Source: Gillisella taibaishanensis
GTDB taxonomy: Bacteria > Pseudomonadota > Alphaproteobacteria > Rhizobiales > Rhizobiaceae
Length of the DNA stretch: 64,000 bases
Reading direction: 5' to 3'
Assembly: GCF_001938985.1 (NCBI RefSeq)
Contig: NZ_MKIN01000027.1
Coordinates: forward strand, 372,001 to 436,000
In this document: positions 42,832 through 51,761 of the stretch, piece by piece
Layout: every line of letters begins with the position of its first letter
Position numbering within the stretch: position 1 is the stretch's first letter
The notes under the pieces: model-generated
What the model was told of the DNA's origin: nothing
The model's input: only the letters and a program-made list of their open reading frames with translations
The model's database searches: none
Position numbers and translations under genes: made by a program

Positions 42832-44052
42832 TTAAAGCGCCCCGATCGACTTCAGCTTCTTCAGCACGGCCATATTCGGCTCGCCAGTTTCCGGCAGGCG
42901 GTAGTGGCGTTCGAAATGGCGGATGGCGGCCTTGGTCTTGTCGCCGGCGACGCCGTCGACGCTGATATCGGTATAGGCGATATTGATCAGGCCGCGCTGG
43001 ATATCCATGATCAGACTGGCCTGAGCACTGGCAGAAGGGGCGATGTCGGAAGCCGGTATCGATGCTGGCACGGCGCTGGCCGTCGAGACCGGCAGCGTGG
43101 CCGGAGCATTCTGGGCCGCGTTCGTCCTCGTCGAAACAGATTGGGCCGCAATAGATTGGGCTGCAACGGGCTGCGCGGGAATGGGCTTTGCCTGCGCTGC
43201 CGCTGGTGCGGACCGCGCGGTCACCACGGACTTTTCGGCGCTGCGGATGGCGGCGGCGACGGGGTCGATGGCCTCGTCCTCGCTGTTCACCTGGGCCGGG
43301 CGCTCCCTTGGCTTGCCGATCGCCGACTGGGCGGCGGCGGTGCGCACGGGCGCTGCTGCCGATTTTGACACCTGATCGATGCTCAGCGCCGCCAGGAGAT
43401 CGTCGCTCGGCGCGCCCGTGACCGGCAGGCCGATCCGGCGCTGGTAGGCGGCAATTGCCGCATCGGTCTTCGGACCGCGCCGGCCATCGGCAGCACCGTC
43501 ATAAAAGCCGAGGCGGGAAAGTTGCGACTGCACCGCTGCCGTCAGGCTCGCATCGGGTGCGGCGTTGGCGGGAAGACCCGCAGCCAAACCGGCAGACTGC
43601 GCGGCATCGAGACCGGTGCCAGCAATGGCTGCGGTCTGCATCGGCTGAGGCTGCGCTTGCCCCTGCCCCTGTCCCGGCCCTGCGGCCTGCGGCTGGGCCG
43701 CCGTTGCGGAGGCTGCGGCAACGGATTCCGCACTCTGGCGCTCGATGCGGAAGGTGGTGACGTCATCGGGATGCGGCGTCAGCGGCAGGTGGGTGTTCAT
43801 GCCGAGCATCGCGGTGAAATTATGCGGGTCGCGGGTGCGCAGAAACGGCGACGGATGCCGGCCTGGTTGATACCAAAAAGCATTGGCGGCGACGAAGCCG
43901 AGTGCCACGACAAAGCCTGACGTGACCGTGGTGCGCACCGGATGGCGGGCAAAGCCTCGAAACAGCACGCGGACGAAAACGCCAAAAAGGCCAGGCTCCT
44001 TGCGGACCGGCTTCCTGCTTTTACTGGGCGTCTTTCGCTGGCGCGTCGTCAT
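42832..44052 (-). CDS. peptidoglycan-binding domain membrane protein
   Basis: 406 aa; ATG 44052 follows AAGGATGTG. A basic cytoplasmic tail (RKTPSKSRKPVRKEPG) and one membrane segment near residues 40-60 precede a long Ala/Gln-rich periplasmic linker. Two peptidoglycan-binding modules are present: about 188-235 (LSRLGFYDGAADGRRGPKTDAAIAAYQRRIGLPVTG) and the C-terminal one (DIQRGLINIAYTDISVDGVAGDKTKAAIRHFERHYRLPETG). It probably tethers the membrane to the wall. It follows the histidine kinase gene on the same strand. Confidence 0.85.
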   Translation of the reverse strand: MTTRQRKTPSKSRKPVRKEPGLFGVFVRVLFRGFARHPVRTTVTSGFVVALGFVAANAFWYQPGRHPSPFLRTRDPHNFTAMLGMNTHLPLTPHPDDVTTFRIERQSAESVAAASATAAQPQAAGPGQGQGQAQPQPMQTAAIAGTGLDAAQSAGLAAGLPANAAPDASLTAAVQSQLSRLGFYDGAADGRRGPKTDAAIAAYQRRIGLPVTGAPSDDLLAALSIDQVSKSAAAPVRTAAAQSAIGKPRERPAQVNSEDEAIDPVAAAIRSAEKSVVTARSAPAAAQAKPIPAQPVAAQSIAAQSVSTRTNAAQNAPATLPVSTASAVPASIPASDIAPSASAQASLIMDIQRGLINIAYTDISVDGVAGDKTKAAIRHFERHYRLPETGEPNMAVLKKLKSIGAL

Positions 44053-44224
44053 TCACATCCTTCTGCCGGCAAAGCCAGTGCTCGCACCCCTTATTTTCTG
44101 TAGGCTGCCGTGTCCCTGTTCCTGACCTCGGCCTAATTTCTAATAAACGGGGATTGGCGCAAAGACGCAAGTCCCGCCGCCCAATCCCGTCCGTTCTCCA
44201 CGCCTTTCGGGACCATGGAAGCGG

Positions 44225-45862
44225 TCACGCCTGCTTCTGTCGCCCGGCCTCTTGCCCGGAAACCGAAACACGGTCCGCATTGATCTTGTCCGTCTCGGCC
44301 TTGTCCGCCGCAGCCCGGTCTACCACGGGCTTCTCCATCACAGCCTTTTCCAGCGCAGGCCTCTCCATCACAGGTAAGCGTGGCGGAAATTCGATGTGGC
44401 GGCTTTCGCCTGTGGCTTGCAGGCGGGCGATGCCCGAACCATCGGCCGGCAGGGTGATGGAAACGACAGTGCCCTCGCCTTCGTGGCTGGTCAGCGTAAA
44501 GGTGCCGCCATGCAGAGCCACCAGGCCCTTGACCAGCGACAGGCCGAGGCCAACGCCGTCGAACTGGCGATTATAATCGCTGTCGACCTGCACAAAGGGC
44601 TGGCCGAGCAGGCGGATGCGGTCTGGCGCGATGCCGATGCCGGTATCGCTGACGCAGATCACCACGTCCTTGCCGAAGCGTGCGGCATCGACGGTGACGA
44701 CGCCACCGGACTCGGTGAACTTGATGGCATTGCCGACGAGGTTGATCAGGATCTGACGCAGCGCGCGCGGATCGGCGGTGAGTTCGCCGATATCGCGGCC
44801 GATGCGGCTCGTCAGCTTCACGCCCTTGTCGCGTGCCTGCAGCGTCAGCATGGCCTCGCAATCCTCGATCGCCTCAGCGAGCGGGAACGGTTCGACCAGC
44901 AATTCGTAGCGCCCGGCCTCGATGCGGCACATGTCGAGCATAGTGTTGACAACCGAGAGCAGATGCCCGCCGGACTGGCGGATCAGCCGCACGTAATCAC
45001 GGTGGCGCTCGTCTTCGAGCTTTCCGCAATAGTCGCCCATCAGGATATCGGAAAAGCCGAGAATGGCATTGAGCGGCGTGCGCAGCTCGTGGCTGACGGC
45101 AGCGAGGAAGCGCGATTTCGCCTCGTTGGCGCTTTGCAGATCGGCTTCCAGCACAGCAACGCGATCGGTCAGCGCCTGCTGGGCGCGGCCATCGAGCATC
45201 TGCACGAACAGACCTGACAGCGCGCCGCGCTCGTCACGCCGGGCCGCCATATCAAGGAGAACGGTGATCAGCTTGCCGCCATCGGCATCTTCGCCGGCCT
45301 CATCGCCCATCGGGCGGGCGAGCCGCAGCTCGACGCGGGCCACCTCGTCACCCTGGCGCAGCGCATCGAAGGCGCGCACGAAGGCGATGCGGTCGGTGAC
45401 ATGCACCTGGTCGATAAACGTGCGGCCGAGCGGATTGCGCAGGAAGGGCAGGAAGGCGCGGGCATCGCGGCCGCCAAGGCTTTCCACCCGTGACTGGCCG
45501 TCGAGCACCATGACGAGGCCGGGAAACAGCGACAGATCAGGGCCGCCGGCGTCGAGCACGACACGGGCCGTTGGCTGGCGGCTGGAAAGCCGGGCAAACC
45601 ACAGGGCGACAACGAGTGACATCAGAAACAGGCCGGCCACCATGGCAACGCCGAGCGGCAGGGCAAGGGCTGGCCCCAGCAGGGCAGACAGGCCAAGTGG
45701 CACGAGAACCAGTGCCGGCAGGCAGGCGAGCATCACCCAGCGGGCGGCCGACAGTTCGGCACGGGTGGGCGCAACTTCCGTGCCGAGGCGCGCCACCACG
45801 AGGGTGACGGCTTCGTCGAGAAGGGCCTTTGCCCGATCAGCGATCTTACGCAATACCAACAC
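44225..45862 (-). CDS. membrane histidine kinase of the PdhS/DivJ type
   Basis: 545 aa from a GTG. Two N-terminal helices (about 48-100), then a PAS-like domain (LFPGLVMVLDGQSRVESLGGRDARAFL, IDQVHVTDRIAFVRAFDAL) and a linker coiled coil. The kinase core has H-box FLAAVSHELRTPLNAILGFSDIL, the PdhS-like GGHLLSVVNTMLDMCRIEAG, N-box LINLVGNAIKFTESGG, G1 VSDTGIGIAPD and G2 GVGLGLSLVKGLVALHGG. The C-terminal tail is an Ala/Lys/Asp-rich extension. PdhS-type kinases control DivK and cell division in rhizobia; the specific member is not certain. Confidence 0.8.
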   Translation of the reverse strand: MLVLRKIADRAKALLDEAVTLVVARLGTEVAPTRAELSAARWVMLACLPALVLVPLGLSALLGPALALPLGVAMVAGLFLMSLVVALWFARLSSRQPTARVVLDAGGPDLSLFPGLVMVLDGQSRVESLGGRDARAFLPFLRNPLGRTFIDQVHVTDRIAFVRAFDALRQGDEVARVELRLARPMGDEAGEDADGGKLITVLLDMAARRDERGALSGLFVQMLDGRAQQALTDRVAVLEADLQSANEAKSRFLAAVSHELRTPLNAILGFSDILMGDYCGKLEDERHRDYVRLIRQSGGHLLSVVNTMLDMCRIEAGRYELLVEPFPLAEAIEDCEAMLTLQARDKGVKLTSRIGRDIGELTADPRALRQILINLVGNAIKFTESGGVVTVDAARFGKDVVICVSDTGIGIAPDRIRLLGQPFVQVDSDYNRQFDGVGLGLSLVKGLVALHGGTFTLTSHEGEGTVVSITLPADGSGIARLQATGESRHIEFPPRLPVMERPALEKAVMEKPVVDRAAADKAETDKINADRVSVSGQEAGRQKQA

Positions 45863-46333
45863 GCCAAATTTCCGCGACTTGCGGTCCTCTTTACTTGCTC
45901 AAACCATAGAGGTCGCCGCCTTAAGGAAAAGATAAAGGCAAAGGCGCAAACGGGACGGAAAACCCCCTTTCCGTCTCGGAAAGAGACAGGCCCCGCAAGC
46001 TTTCGAAAACATGGTTAACGGCGCGTAAGCACTGGTTTTTTCTCGATTTTCCGGATTCTGTTAATATATGTGGCGACGACATTGGCCGAAAACCCCGGGA
46101 ACCTCGGGTCTATGCCGCAATTATGCTTAACCCCGGTCGTTAAACTTTGACTAGAATGTGGTTCAAATGCAGAAATTCGGCATTTTATGAAAATATACGA
46201 TAAATGCTGCCATCATTCGCAAAGCGTTTTTTGCCCGCGAATCATAGGGTGATGTTCAGCAGCCGGACACGTTGGATGGCGCAAAGGGTGGTGACGGGGT
46301 GATCCTGTCGCAAAACGAAACGGACGAGCGGTC
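45863..46333. other. divergent promoter region, no gene
   Basis: 471 bp between the histidine kinase and DUF5330 genes. Moderately A+T-rich, with a short GGGAACCTCGGG hairpin and a TTAA-N9-TTAA pair near 46135. The spacing differs from the CtrA consensus. No gene seen. Confidence 0.4.
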
Positions 46334-46852
46334 ATGTGGTTTCTGATCAAGGGCACATTCTGGTTTACGCTGGTGCTGGTGGTGCTGTCCTATTTCGGCG
46401 GCTCGTCGCAGGGCACCGGCGCGGGCAAGCCGCAATTCGAGCTCGCAAATGCCGTTTCTGCCGCAAGCGGCGCCTATGACTACCTCTCCGGCCTCTGCGG
46501 CCAGAAGCCCGAAGTCTGCGTGAAGGGCGCCGAAACCTTCCAGGCCATCGGCGTCCGGGCTCGCGAAGGCGCGCTGGTCGCTTATCAATTGCTTAACCGC
46601 CAGTTCGGCGGGGACGGCAATAGGGATGGCAAAGGCGAGGCCCTGCGTCCCGGCGCCAGCGTCGGCGGTGACGCCACCGTCAGCGAAGCCGCCGATGCGC
46701 TTCCTGCCCGCGCCGTTGTTGCCGAAGACAAGAGGGGCGACGACAAGATCGTGACCGGCACAGTCACCTCGGCCTCCGGCCATGCCACCTCAGGCACGGG
46801 CGTGCCGCTGACCATCACCGTGCCACGGCCGCGGCCAAAGCCGGCCGGCTGA
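46334..46852 (+). CDS. DUF5330 membrane-anchored protein
   Basis: 172 aa. N-terminal helix (MWFLIKGTFWFTLVLVVLSYF), then ANAVSAASGAYDYLSGLCGQKPEVCVKGAETFQAIGVRAREGALVAYQLLN, the conserved two-Cys domain, and a Gly/Ala/Pro-rich tail. It lies upstream of sufE on the same strand, the usual neighbour in Rhizobiales. Function unknown. Confidence 0.88.
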   Translation: MWFLIKGTFWFTLVLVVLSYFGGSSQGTGAGKPQFELANAVSAASGAYDYLSGLCGQKPEVCVKGAETFQAIGVRAREGALVAYQLLNRQFGGDGNRDGKGEALRPGASVGGDATVSEAADALPARAVVAEDKRGDDKIVTGTVTSASGHATSGTGVPLTITVPRPRPKPAG

Positions 46853-46966
46853 CCCTCGGTTCGATATCCGTCGCGTGCTATTCACAAGCGGCAATTTTTT
46901 CGTGCGGCATCGCATCGCAGCGGTTCATTTCAACGCCGGATGGGCCTATATGGCCTGCAAGGCCCA

Positions 46967-47090
46967 ACAGTCTGTCCCATAGTCGCCGCTGGCCGGCTGC
47001 AAATGGCAATTTCTGCGCTTCCGGTGCTCACGTACGTTAAGTACGCTCCGCTCCGGTTCTCGAAATCACCATTTTCACCAAGCCATCGAC
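46967..47090. repeat. dispersed repeat, copy 2 (partner at 24650-24815)
   Basis: The first 48 bp (46967-47014) are an inverted match of 24768-24815 with four mismatches. The next part (TGCTCACGTACGTTAAGTAC, then GCTCCGGTTCTCGAAATCA) matches the far end of the partner without its extra 60 bases. It sits in the 365-bp gap between DUF5330 and sufE. Confidence 0.75.
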
Positions 47091-47217
47091 AATTCTTGAA
47101 CAGACTGCGAACTCCAGGCTGAGAATATTGTTTCAACGCATTTCCGAACGCAAAGCCGCTACACACTTTTGCTTGAAATGCTTTGGCCCCCCGGCGCGCC
47201 GCGCCCAGACTGTCCGG

Positions 47218-47646
47218 ATGAGCATCATGACCCCCATCGACCAGATCATCGACGACTTCGCCTATCTCGACGATTGGGAAGACCGCTACCGCTATGTGAT
47301 CGAACTCGGCAAGGCCCTGCCCGACCTGCCCGAGGAGCACCGGACGGCTGAAAACAAAGTGCGCGGCTGCGCCAGCCAGGTCTGGCTGGTCACCCATGCC
47401 GGAGATGGCCCCGACCCGGCTTTGACCTTCGAGGGCGATTCCGACGCCCATATCGTCAAGGGCCTCGTCGCCATCGTGCTCTCAGCCTATTCCGGCAAAA
47501 CCGCCTCCGAGGTCGCCAAGCTTGATGCACTCGAACTGTTCGGCAAGCTCGGCCTGATCGAACACCTCTCCACCCAGCGCGCCAACGGCCTGCGCTCAAT
47601 GGTGGACCGCATCCGGGGCGAGGCCCAGGCGCGGCTTGGGGGGTGA
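47218..47646 (+). CDS. sufE: SufE, cysteine desulfuration protein
   Basis: 142 aa from ATG 47218. Family motifs are LDDWEDRYRYVIELGKALPDLP, NKVRGCASQVWL (active-site Cys in the loop that accepts persulfide sulfur from SufS) and GLVAIVLSAYSGKTASEV. It boosts the SufS desulfurase for iron-sulfur cluster assembly. The rest of the suf operon is not in the window; a separate sufE locus is common in rhizobia. Confidence 0.92.
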   Translation: MSIMTPIDQIIDDFAYLDDWEDRYRYVIELGKALPDLPEEHRTAENKVRGCASQVWLVTHAGDGPDPALTFEGDSDAHIVKGLVAIVLSAYSGKTASEVAKLDALELFGKLGLIEHLSTQRANGLRSMVDRIRGEAQARLGG

Positions 47647-47724
47647 TGGCGTTCGGTTTGGGTAGGCCTCGCTAGCTTGGTCGACACCTCCGCCCAGCAT
47701 TGACTTTTTTTCGAATGCGCTTAG

Positions 47725-47746
47725 TTTATACAAAAATCTGTATAAA
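47725..47746 (+). promoter_or_regulatory. operator candidate for the antitoxin promoter
   Basis: Perfect inverted repeat TTTATACA-N6-TGTATAAA, ending 14 bp before the antitoxin start and overlapping its likely -10. TTGACT at 47700 could be the -35. Autorepression by the XRE antitoxin would bind here. Confidence 0.6.
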
Positions 47747-47760
47747 TCGAGAGATGGCCA

Positions 47761-48078
47761 ATGCCTGAAAAGCTTGAATACACCAATATATTCGAGTCGA
47801 TTACAGAAGATCACGCGCTTGCTGCCGATTTGCAGTTCCGGTCGGACCTGCTGATGACACTCATCGACATCATAGAGACAAAAGGCTGGAAACAGGCCGA
47901 GATCGCTGCTGCCTTGGATATTCCGCAGCCGCGCGTCAGCGAGTTACTACGCGGAAAAATAAGTCTATTCTCTTCCGAACGCTTGATTGGCTACCTCGCC
48001 AAGCTGGGCATCCGGTTTCGTCCCAGCATGACCGAAGATCACAAGGTGATCTGCGACGTGGTAATGGAAGCGGCATGA
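47761..48078 (+). CDS. XRE-family antitoxin (HigA-like)
   Basis: 105 aa. The helix-turn-helix is KGWKQAEIAAALDIPQPRVSELLRGKISLFSSERLIGYLAKLGI (about residues 44-86), of the type that pairs with RelE/HigB-like Gp49 toxins. The N-terminal segment (TNIFESITEDHALAADLQFRSDL) would be the toxin-neutralising part. It faces the toxin gene tail to tail with only 12 bp between stops; normally the two are in one operon. A palindromic operator precedes it. Confidence 0.85.
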   Translation: MPEKLEYTNIFESITEDHALAADLQFRSDLLMTLIDIIETKGWKQAEIAAALDIPQPRVSELLRGKISLFSSERLIGYLAKLGIRFRPSMTEDHKVICDVVMEAA

Positions 48079-48090
48079 AAGACTCGTTGG

Positions 48091-48468
48091 TTACGTTTGC
48101 TTTTTGCCGGCCTTTTTAGCCGCCTTTTCCGTATCGCGAACGAGCGCCATCATCTCTTTATAGCGTTTCACCACGGTATCCATTGCCGCTCTGTCCACTC
48201 CGTTGGTCGTCTTGGTGAATGCGTGCAGCACATAAACTGTCTCGAGATATTTTGCGCAGTACATCAATCGGTAAGCCGGAGACCCGTTTTCGATCAATTC
48301 GATAACGCCCGGGCCGATTGATTGGAGAGGCTTGAATGCCGATCTTGGATTTTTCCCGGACGCAATAAAATTCAAATCATTCAGAAAATCGACTGCAATA
48401 TTTGCAGGGAGGCTTTGGACTGCTTTCTTTGCCGCGTTATTGACATAAGCAATTTTTTTGGGTGCCAT
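48091..48468 (-). CDS. RelE/HigB-like toxin (phage Gp49-like family)
   Basis: 125 aa from ATG 48468, behind GAGAGGGGC. The Gp49-like fold is visible: AKKAVQSLPANIAVDFLNDLNFIASGKNPRSAFKPLQSIGPGVIELIENGSPAYRLMYCAKYLETVYVLHAFTKTTNG. The charged C-terminus (KRYKEMMALVRDTEKAAKKAGKKQ) is typical. Such toxins cut mRNA on the ribosome. It is coded opposite and convergent to the antitoxin, so its expression is not coupled in the usual way. Confidence 0.82.
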   Translation of the reverse strand: MAPKKIAYVNNAAKKAVQSLPANIAVDFLNDLNFIASGKNPRSAFKPLQSIGPGVIELIENGSPAYRLMYCAKYLETVYVLHAFTKTTNGVDRAAMDTVVKRYKEMMALVRDTEKAAKKAGKKQT

Positions 48469-48716
48469 TGCCCCTCTCAATTTAATCCAGTGGCTTCTCG
48501 CCAGCTCATCGCAATCGGATTTGGCTAAACAGATCTTCTGTACAAAAATCAGCAATAGGCCGCATGATAAATCGCCTTGAAGTTGATGTCATCTGCATCT
48601 CACAGCCATTATCAGCCTCAATTTCATTCACCTTTTCACGACACCCACCCTCCCCTTTTCCCCCCGGAATGCTAAATCCGATCCTTTGACGGACAGTTTT
48701 CAATAAAGGATATCCC

Positions 48717-49811
48717 ATGGTGCTCGCCTCTGACCCTTCGCCTTCGCCCCGAATACTCGAGAGCCGTGGCAAGGGCATCCTTGGGCTGGTGCTGGCGGTG
48801 GTGATCCTGCTGGTCGGCTATCGCATCACTCTTCCGGGTCTGGATGAGAGGCTGGTGTCCGGCCTGCCAAGTGACTCGTCTACGGCGCTTGCGCGTGTTT
48901 CGGTCCTGGCGCTCGGGACTGCACCAGTTGTCAGCGCCTTCGGGCATTTCGAAATTCTGCGGCTGATCGTTTTCCGCTTTGCAGCCGGTAGGCGATGGGC
49001 GGCGGAAAGCCGGCTGTTTGCGATCCTACCGATCGTGTTTGCTCTGGTGGTTGCTGGTATGCAGGCTCAAGGCGTCGGGCTGGCCATTGCGAGTCTCGGG
49101 TCCGATCTCGGTGATCTCTTCGTGCCTGTGACCGTGCTTTGCCTTGTCGGCGGCACAGCCCTGTTGCTGGGCTTCATCAACAGGCAGGCGCGCCGCCGCA
49201 TCGATGGACTTTGGCTGCTGCTGGCCGCAAGCTTTTTGCTGGTGTTGCCGCAGAAGATGAGTGTCTATCTTGAACTGATGTTGAGTGGCGCATTCACGCT
49301 ACAAACCCTTGCGATCGCGCTGGCCCCTCTGGTGCTGGCCGTGGCGCTGACGGTATTTACGGTCCGCGCCCTGGCGGGGAACATTGCCGCTAATGGCGTC
49401 CGGGCACCTTTGCAGTTGCTGATTTGGCCGATGCTCCTGAGCCAACTCGTCTTAAGATATATCTTTCCCTTGCTGACGACTGCGTCGCCGGAAGTGGCAA
49501 GAATTTTTCTGCCTGGCTCCCTATTTGGGGCGACGAGCCTGATACTGGCCGTCTGCAGCGTTCCGCTCGTGACGCTCTTCACGCTGATCTATGCCCGGGA
49601 TCTCTCGAGCAATACACAGGACACCGACACGCCGGTGCTGTCATCCGCAGTCATCCTGATGGTCATCGTCCTGCAAATTCTGGTGCTCTCTGGTCTCAAC
49701 TCGCTACTCCCGCTTGCCAATCTGCCCGTCGATCTGGATTGGCTGGGCTTGGTGATCACCACGGCGGTGCTGATGGTGGCAAGCGGGCTTGCCACATCGC
49801 GCAAGCCGTAA
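48717..49811 (+). CDS. SecY-like ten-helix membrane protein
   Basis: 364 aa with ten predicted membrane helices, the SecY number. The N-terminal part reads like a degenerate SecY: GYRITLPGLDERLVSGL (compare the YRIGxxIPLPGID region), then ARVSVLALGTAPVVSAFGHFEILRL in the place of the TM2 plug region. VPVTVLCLVGGTALLLGFINRQ aligns with SecY TM4 (LTAGTxFLMWLGEQI). Shorter than SecY (about 430-450 aa) and lacking recognisable ribosome-contact loops. It is preceded by AAAGGATAT. It may be an accessory or non-canonical translocon; the assignment needs a profile comparison. Confidence 0.6.
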   Translation: MVLASDPSPSPRILESRGKGILGLVLAVVILLVGYRITLPGLDERLVSGLPSDSSTALARVSVLALGTAPVVSAFGHFEILRLIVFRFAAGRRWAAESRLFAILPIVFALVVAGMQAQGVGLAIASLGSDLGDLFVPVTVLCLVGGTALLLGFINRQARRRIDGLWLLLAASFLLVLPQKMSVYLELMLSGAFTLQTLAIALAPLVLAVALTVFTVRALAGNIAANGVRAPLQLLIWPMLLSQLVLRYIFPLLTTASPEVARIFLPGSLFGATSLILAVCSVPLVTLFTLIYARDLSSNTQDTDTPVLSSAVILMVIVLQILVLSGLNSLLPLANLPVDLDWLGLVITTAVLMVASGLATSRKP

Positions 49812-49814
49812 ACC

Positions 49815-51758
49815 TCAATCCTTGCTCAGCGCCGCCACCGGGTCCAGCCTTGAGGCATTGCGGGCGGGCATGAAGCCGAAGATGAGGCCGATCAGGCAGG
49901 AGCAGGTGAAGGCGGCGACCATGGAGGTGGTGGAATAGACCAGCTCGAAATCCGTCACCAACAGGCTGAAGACGAAGCCGATGGCGAGCGCGAAGCCAAG
50001 GCCGAGCGTGCCGCCGATCAGGCAGACCAGCACGGCCTCGATCAGGAATTGCTGCAGAATGTCCTGGCGGCGGGCGCCGACAGCCATGCGCACGCCGATC
50101 TCGCTCACCCGTTCGGACACCGAGACCAGCATGATGTTCATCACCCCGATGCCGCCGACGATCAGCGAGATCACGGCAATGGCCGCCACCAGCAAAGTCA
50201 GCACCTGCGTAGTGGCAACGATGGTCTTTCTGATGTCGTCGGTGTTGAGGATGAAGAAGTCCTTCTCACCATGGCGACCGGTGAGGAACTTGGTAACAGC
50301 CGTTTCCGCGGCATTGCTGTCGACGCTATCGTTGAGCCTGACGGTGATGCTGCGCAGCGACAGGTCGCCGAGGAAGCGCGCCTGGACGCTGCTATAGGGC
50401 AGATAGGCCTGGAGATTGGCGCTGGAGCCGAAGCCGCCCTGCTGCGCTTCGATGACACCGACGATCCTCGCCGGCACATCGGTCAGAAACACGGTCTGGC
50501 CAATCGCTGTGGCCGGATTGTCGCCGAACAGGGCCTTTGACGCATTGGTGTCGATCACCGCTTCCTGGGTCATGGCCTTGACGCTGGCCAGGTCGAACAG
50601 CCGGCCGGCCAGAAGTTTCGAGCCCTTGGCGGCGAAATACTGGTCGCCGACGCCGTTGACCAAGGCGTTGGCAACCGTCGCGCCATGGCGCACCGTGCCT
50701 GAGGTCGAGACGGTCGGCGTCACCGCCGCCACATAGGAGAGCCTTGCCAAGGCATCGGCATCGCCGATCTTCAGCGTGGTGATCTTGGCAGAGCGCGTGT
50801 CGCCAAAGCCCTTGCCGGGGAAGATCTCCAGCGTATTGGTGCCGAGTCCGTTGATGTTGGAGAGGACCTTCTTCTGTGTCCCTGCCCCGAGCGCCACGAC
50901 CGACACGACGGAGGCGATGCCGATGATGATGCCGAGCATGGTGAGAAAGGTTCTGAGCCGATGCGAGGCCAGCGCCCGCACCGCCATCATGAAGGCCTCG
51001 CCCAGCCGGTCGATGCCGGGAAAGCGGTGGCTTTTGGCCGGTTCCGGCACCGGTGTGTCGCGCACCAGCAAGGGTTTGTCCTGGCGCTTGTCGGAAACGA
51101 TTTCGCCATCGGCGATCTCGATCACCCGCTCGGCCCGTGCGGCAACGCTTGGATCATGGGTAACGATGATGATCGTGCGGCCTTCGGCATGCAGTTCGTC
51201 GAGAATGCGCAGCACTTCCTCGCCGCTGTGACGGTCCAGTGCGCCGGTGGGCTCGTCGGCCAGGATCACCTCGCCGCCATTGATCAGGGCGCGGGCGATG
51301 GAGACGCGCTGCTGCTGGCCGCCGGACAATTGCCCGGGTCGGTTGCGCAGCCGCTCGCCCATGCCGAGCCTTTCCAGTATCGCGGTTGCCCGGCGGCGCC
51401 GGTCGGACGGCGAGGTGCCGGCATAGATCGCGGGCACTTCGACATTGCCGAGCGCGGAGAGGTCTCCGAGCAGATGATAGCGCTGGAAGATGAAGCCGAA
51501 ATGCTCGCGCCGGAGCGCAGACAGCGCATCGCTGTCCAGCTGGTCGGTGCGCCGGCCGTCGATCTCGTAAGAGCCGCCGTTTGGCCGGTCGAGCAGGCCT
51601 AGAATGTTCATCAGCGTCGATTTGCCGGAGCCCGAGGGTCCGATGATCGACACCATCTCACCACGATCGATGCTGAGATTGACACCTTTCAGCACCGCCA
51701 GATCCTCCTCGCCGGAGCGATAGACGCGCGTGAGCTGCTTCAGTTCGAGCAGGGCCAT
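49815..51758 (-). CDS. macB: MacB-type ABC transporter (ATPase-permease fusion)
   Basis: 647 aa. Residues 1-235 are an ABC ATPase (Walker [10 protein letters not shown], signature LSGGQQQR, Walker [14 protein letters not shown]-loop VTHDP). The MacB permease follows: one helix near 275 ([26 protein letters not shown]), a large periplasmic domain, and three C-terminal helices ([30 protein letters not shown]). It works with MacA and an outer-membrane TolC protein to export macrolides, peptides or lipids. It follows macA after 3 bp. Confidence 0.93.
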   Translation of the reverse strand: MALLELKQLTRVYRSGEEDLAVLKGVNLSIDRGEMVSIIGPSGSGKSTLMNILGLLDRPNGGSYEIDGRRTDQLDSDALSALRREHFGFIFQRYHLLGDLSALGNVEVPAIYAGTSPSDRRRRATAILERLGMGERLRNRPGQLSGGQQQRVSIARALINGGEVILADEPTGALDRHSGEEVLRILDELHAEGRTIIIVTHDPSVAARAERVIEIADGEIVSDKRQDKPLLVRDTPVPEPAKSHRFPGIDRLGEAFMMAVRALASHRLRTFLTMLGIIIGIASVVSVVALGAGTQKKVLSNINGLGTNTLEIFPGKGFGDTRSAKITTLKIGDADALARLSYVAAVTPTVSTSGTVRHGATVANALVNGVGDQYFAAKGSKLLAGRLFDLASVKAMTQEAVIDTNASKALFGDNPATAIGQTVFLTDVPARIVGVIEAQQGGFGSSANLQAYLPYSSVQARFLGDLSLRSITVRLNDSVDSNAAETAVTKFLTGRHGEKDFFILNTDDIRKTIVATTQVLTLLVAAIAVISLIVGGIGVMNIMLVSVSERVSEIGVRMAVGARRQDILQQFLIEAVLVCLIGGTLGLGFALAIGFVFSLLVTDFELVYSTTSMVAAFTCSCLIGLIFGFMPARNASRLDPVAALSKD

Positions 51759-51761
51759 GGC

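Noticed and set aside
46120-46150. CtrA-like TTAA pair upstream of the DUF5330 gene
   Set aside because: The two TTAA elements are nine bases apart, not the seven of the CtrA consensus.
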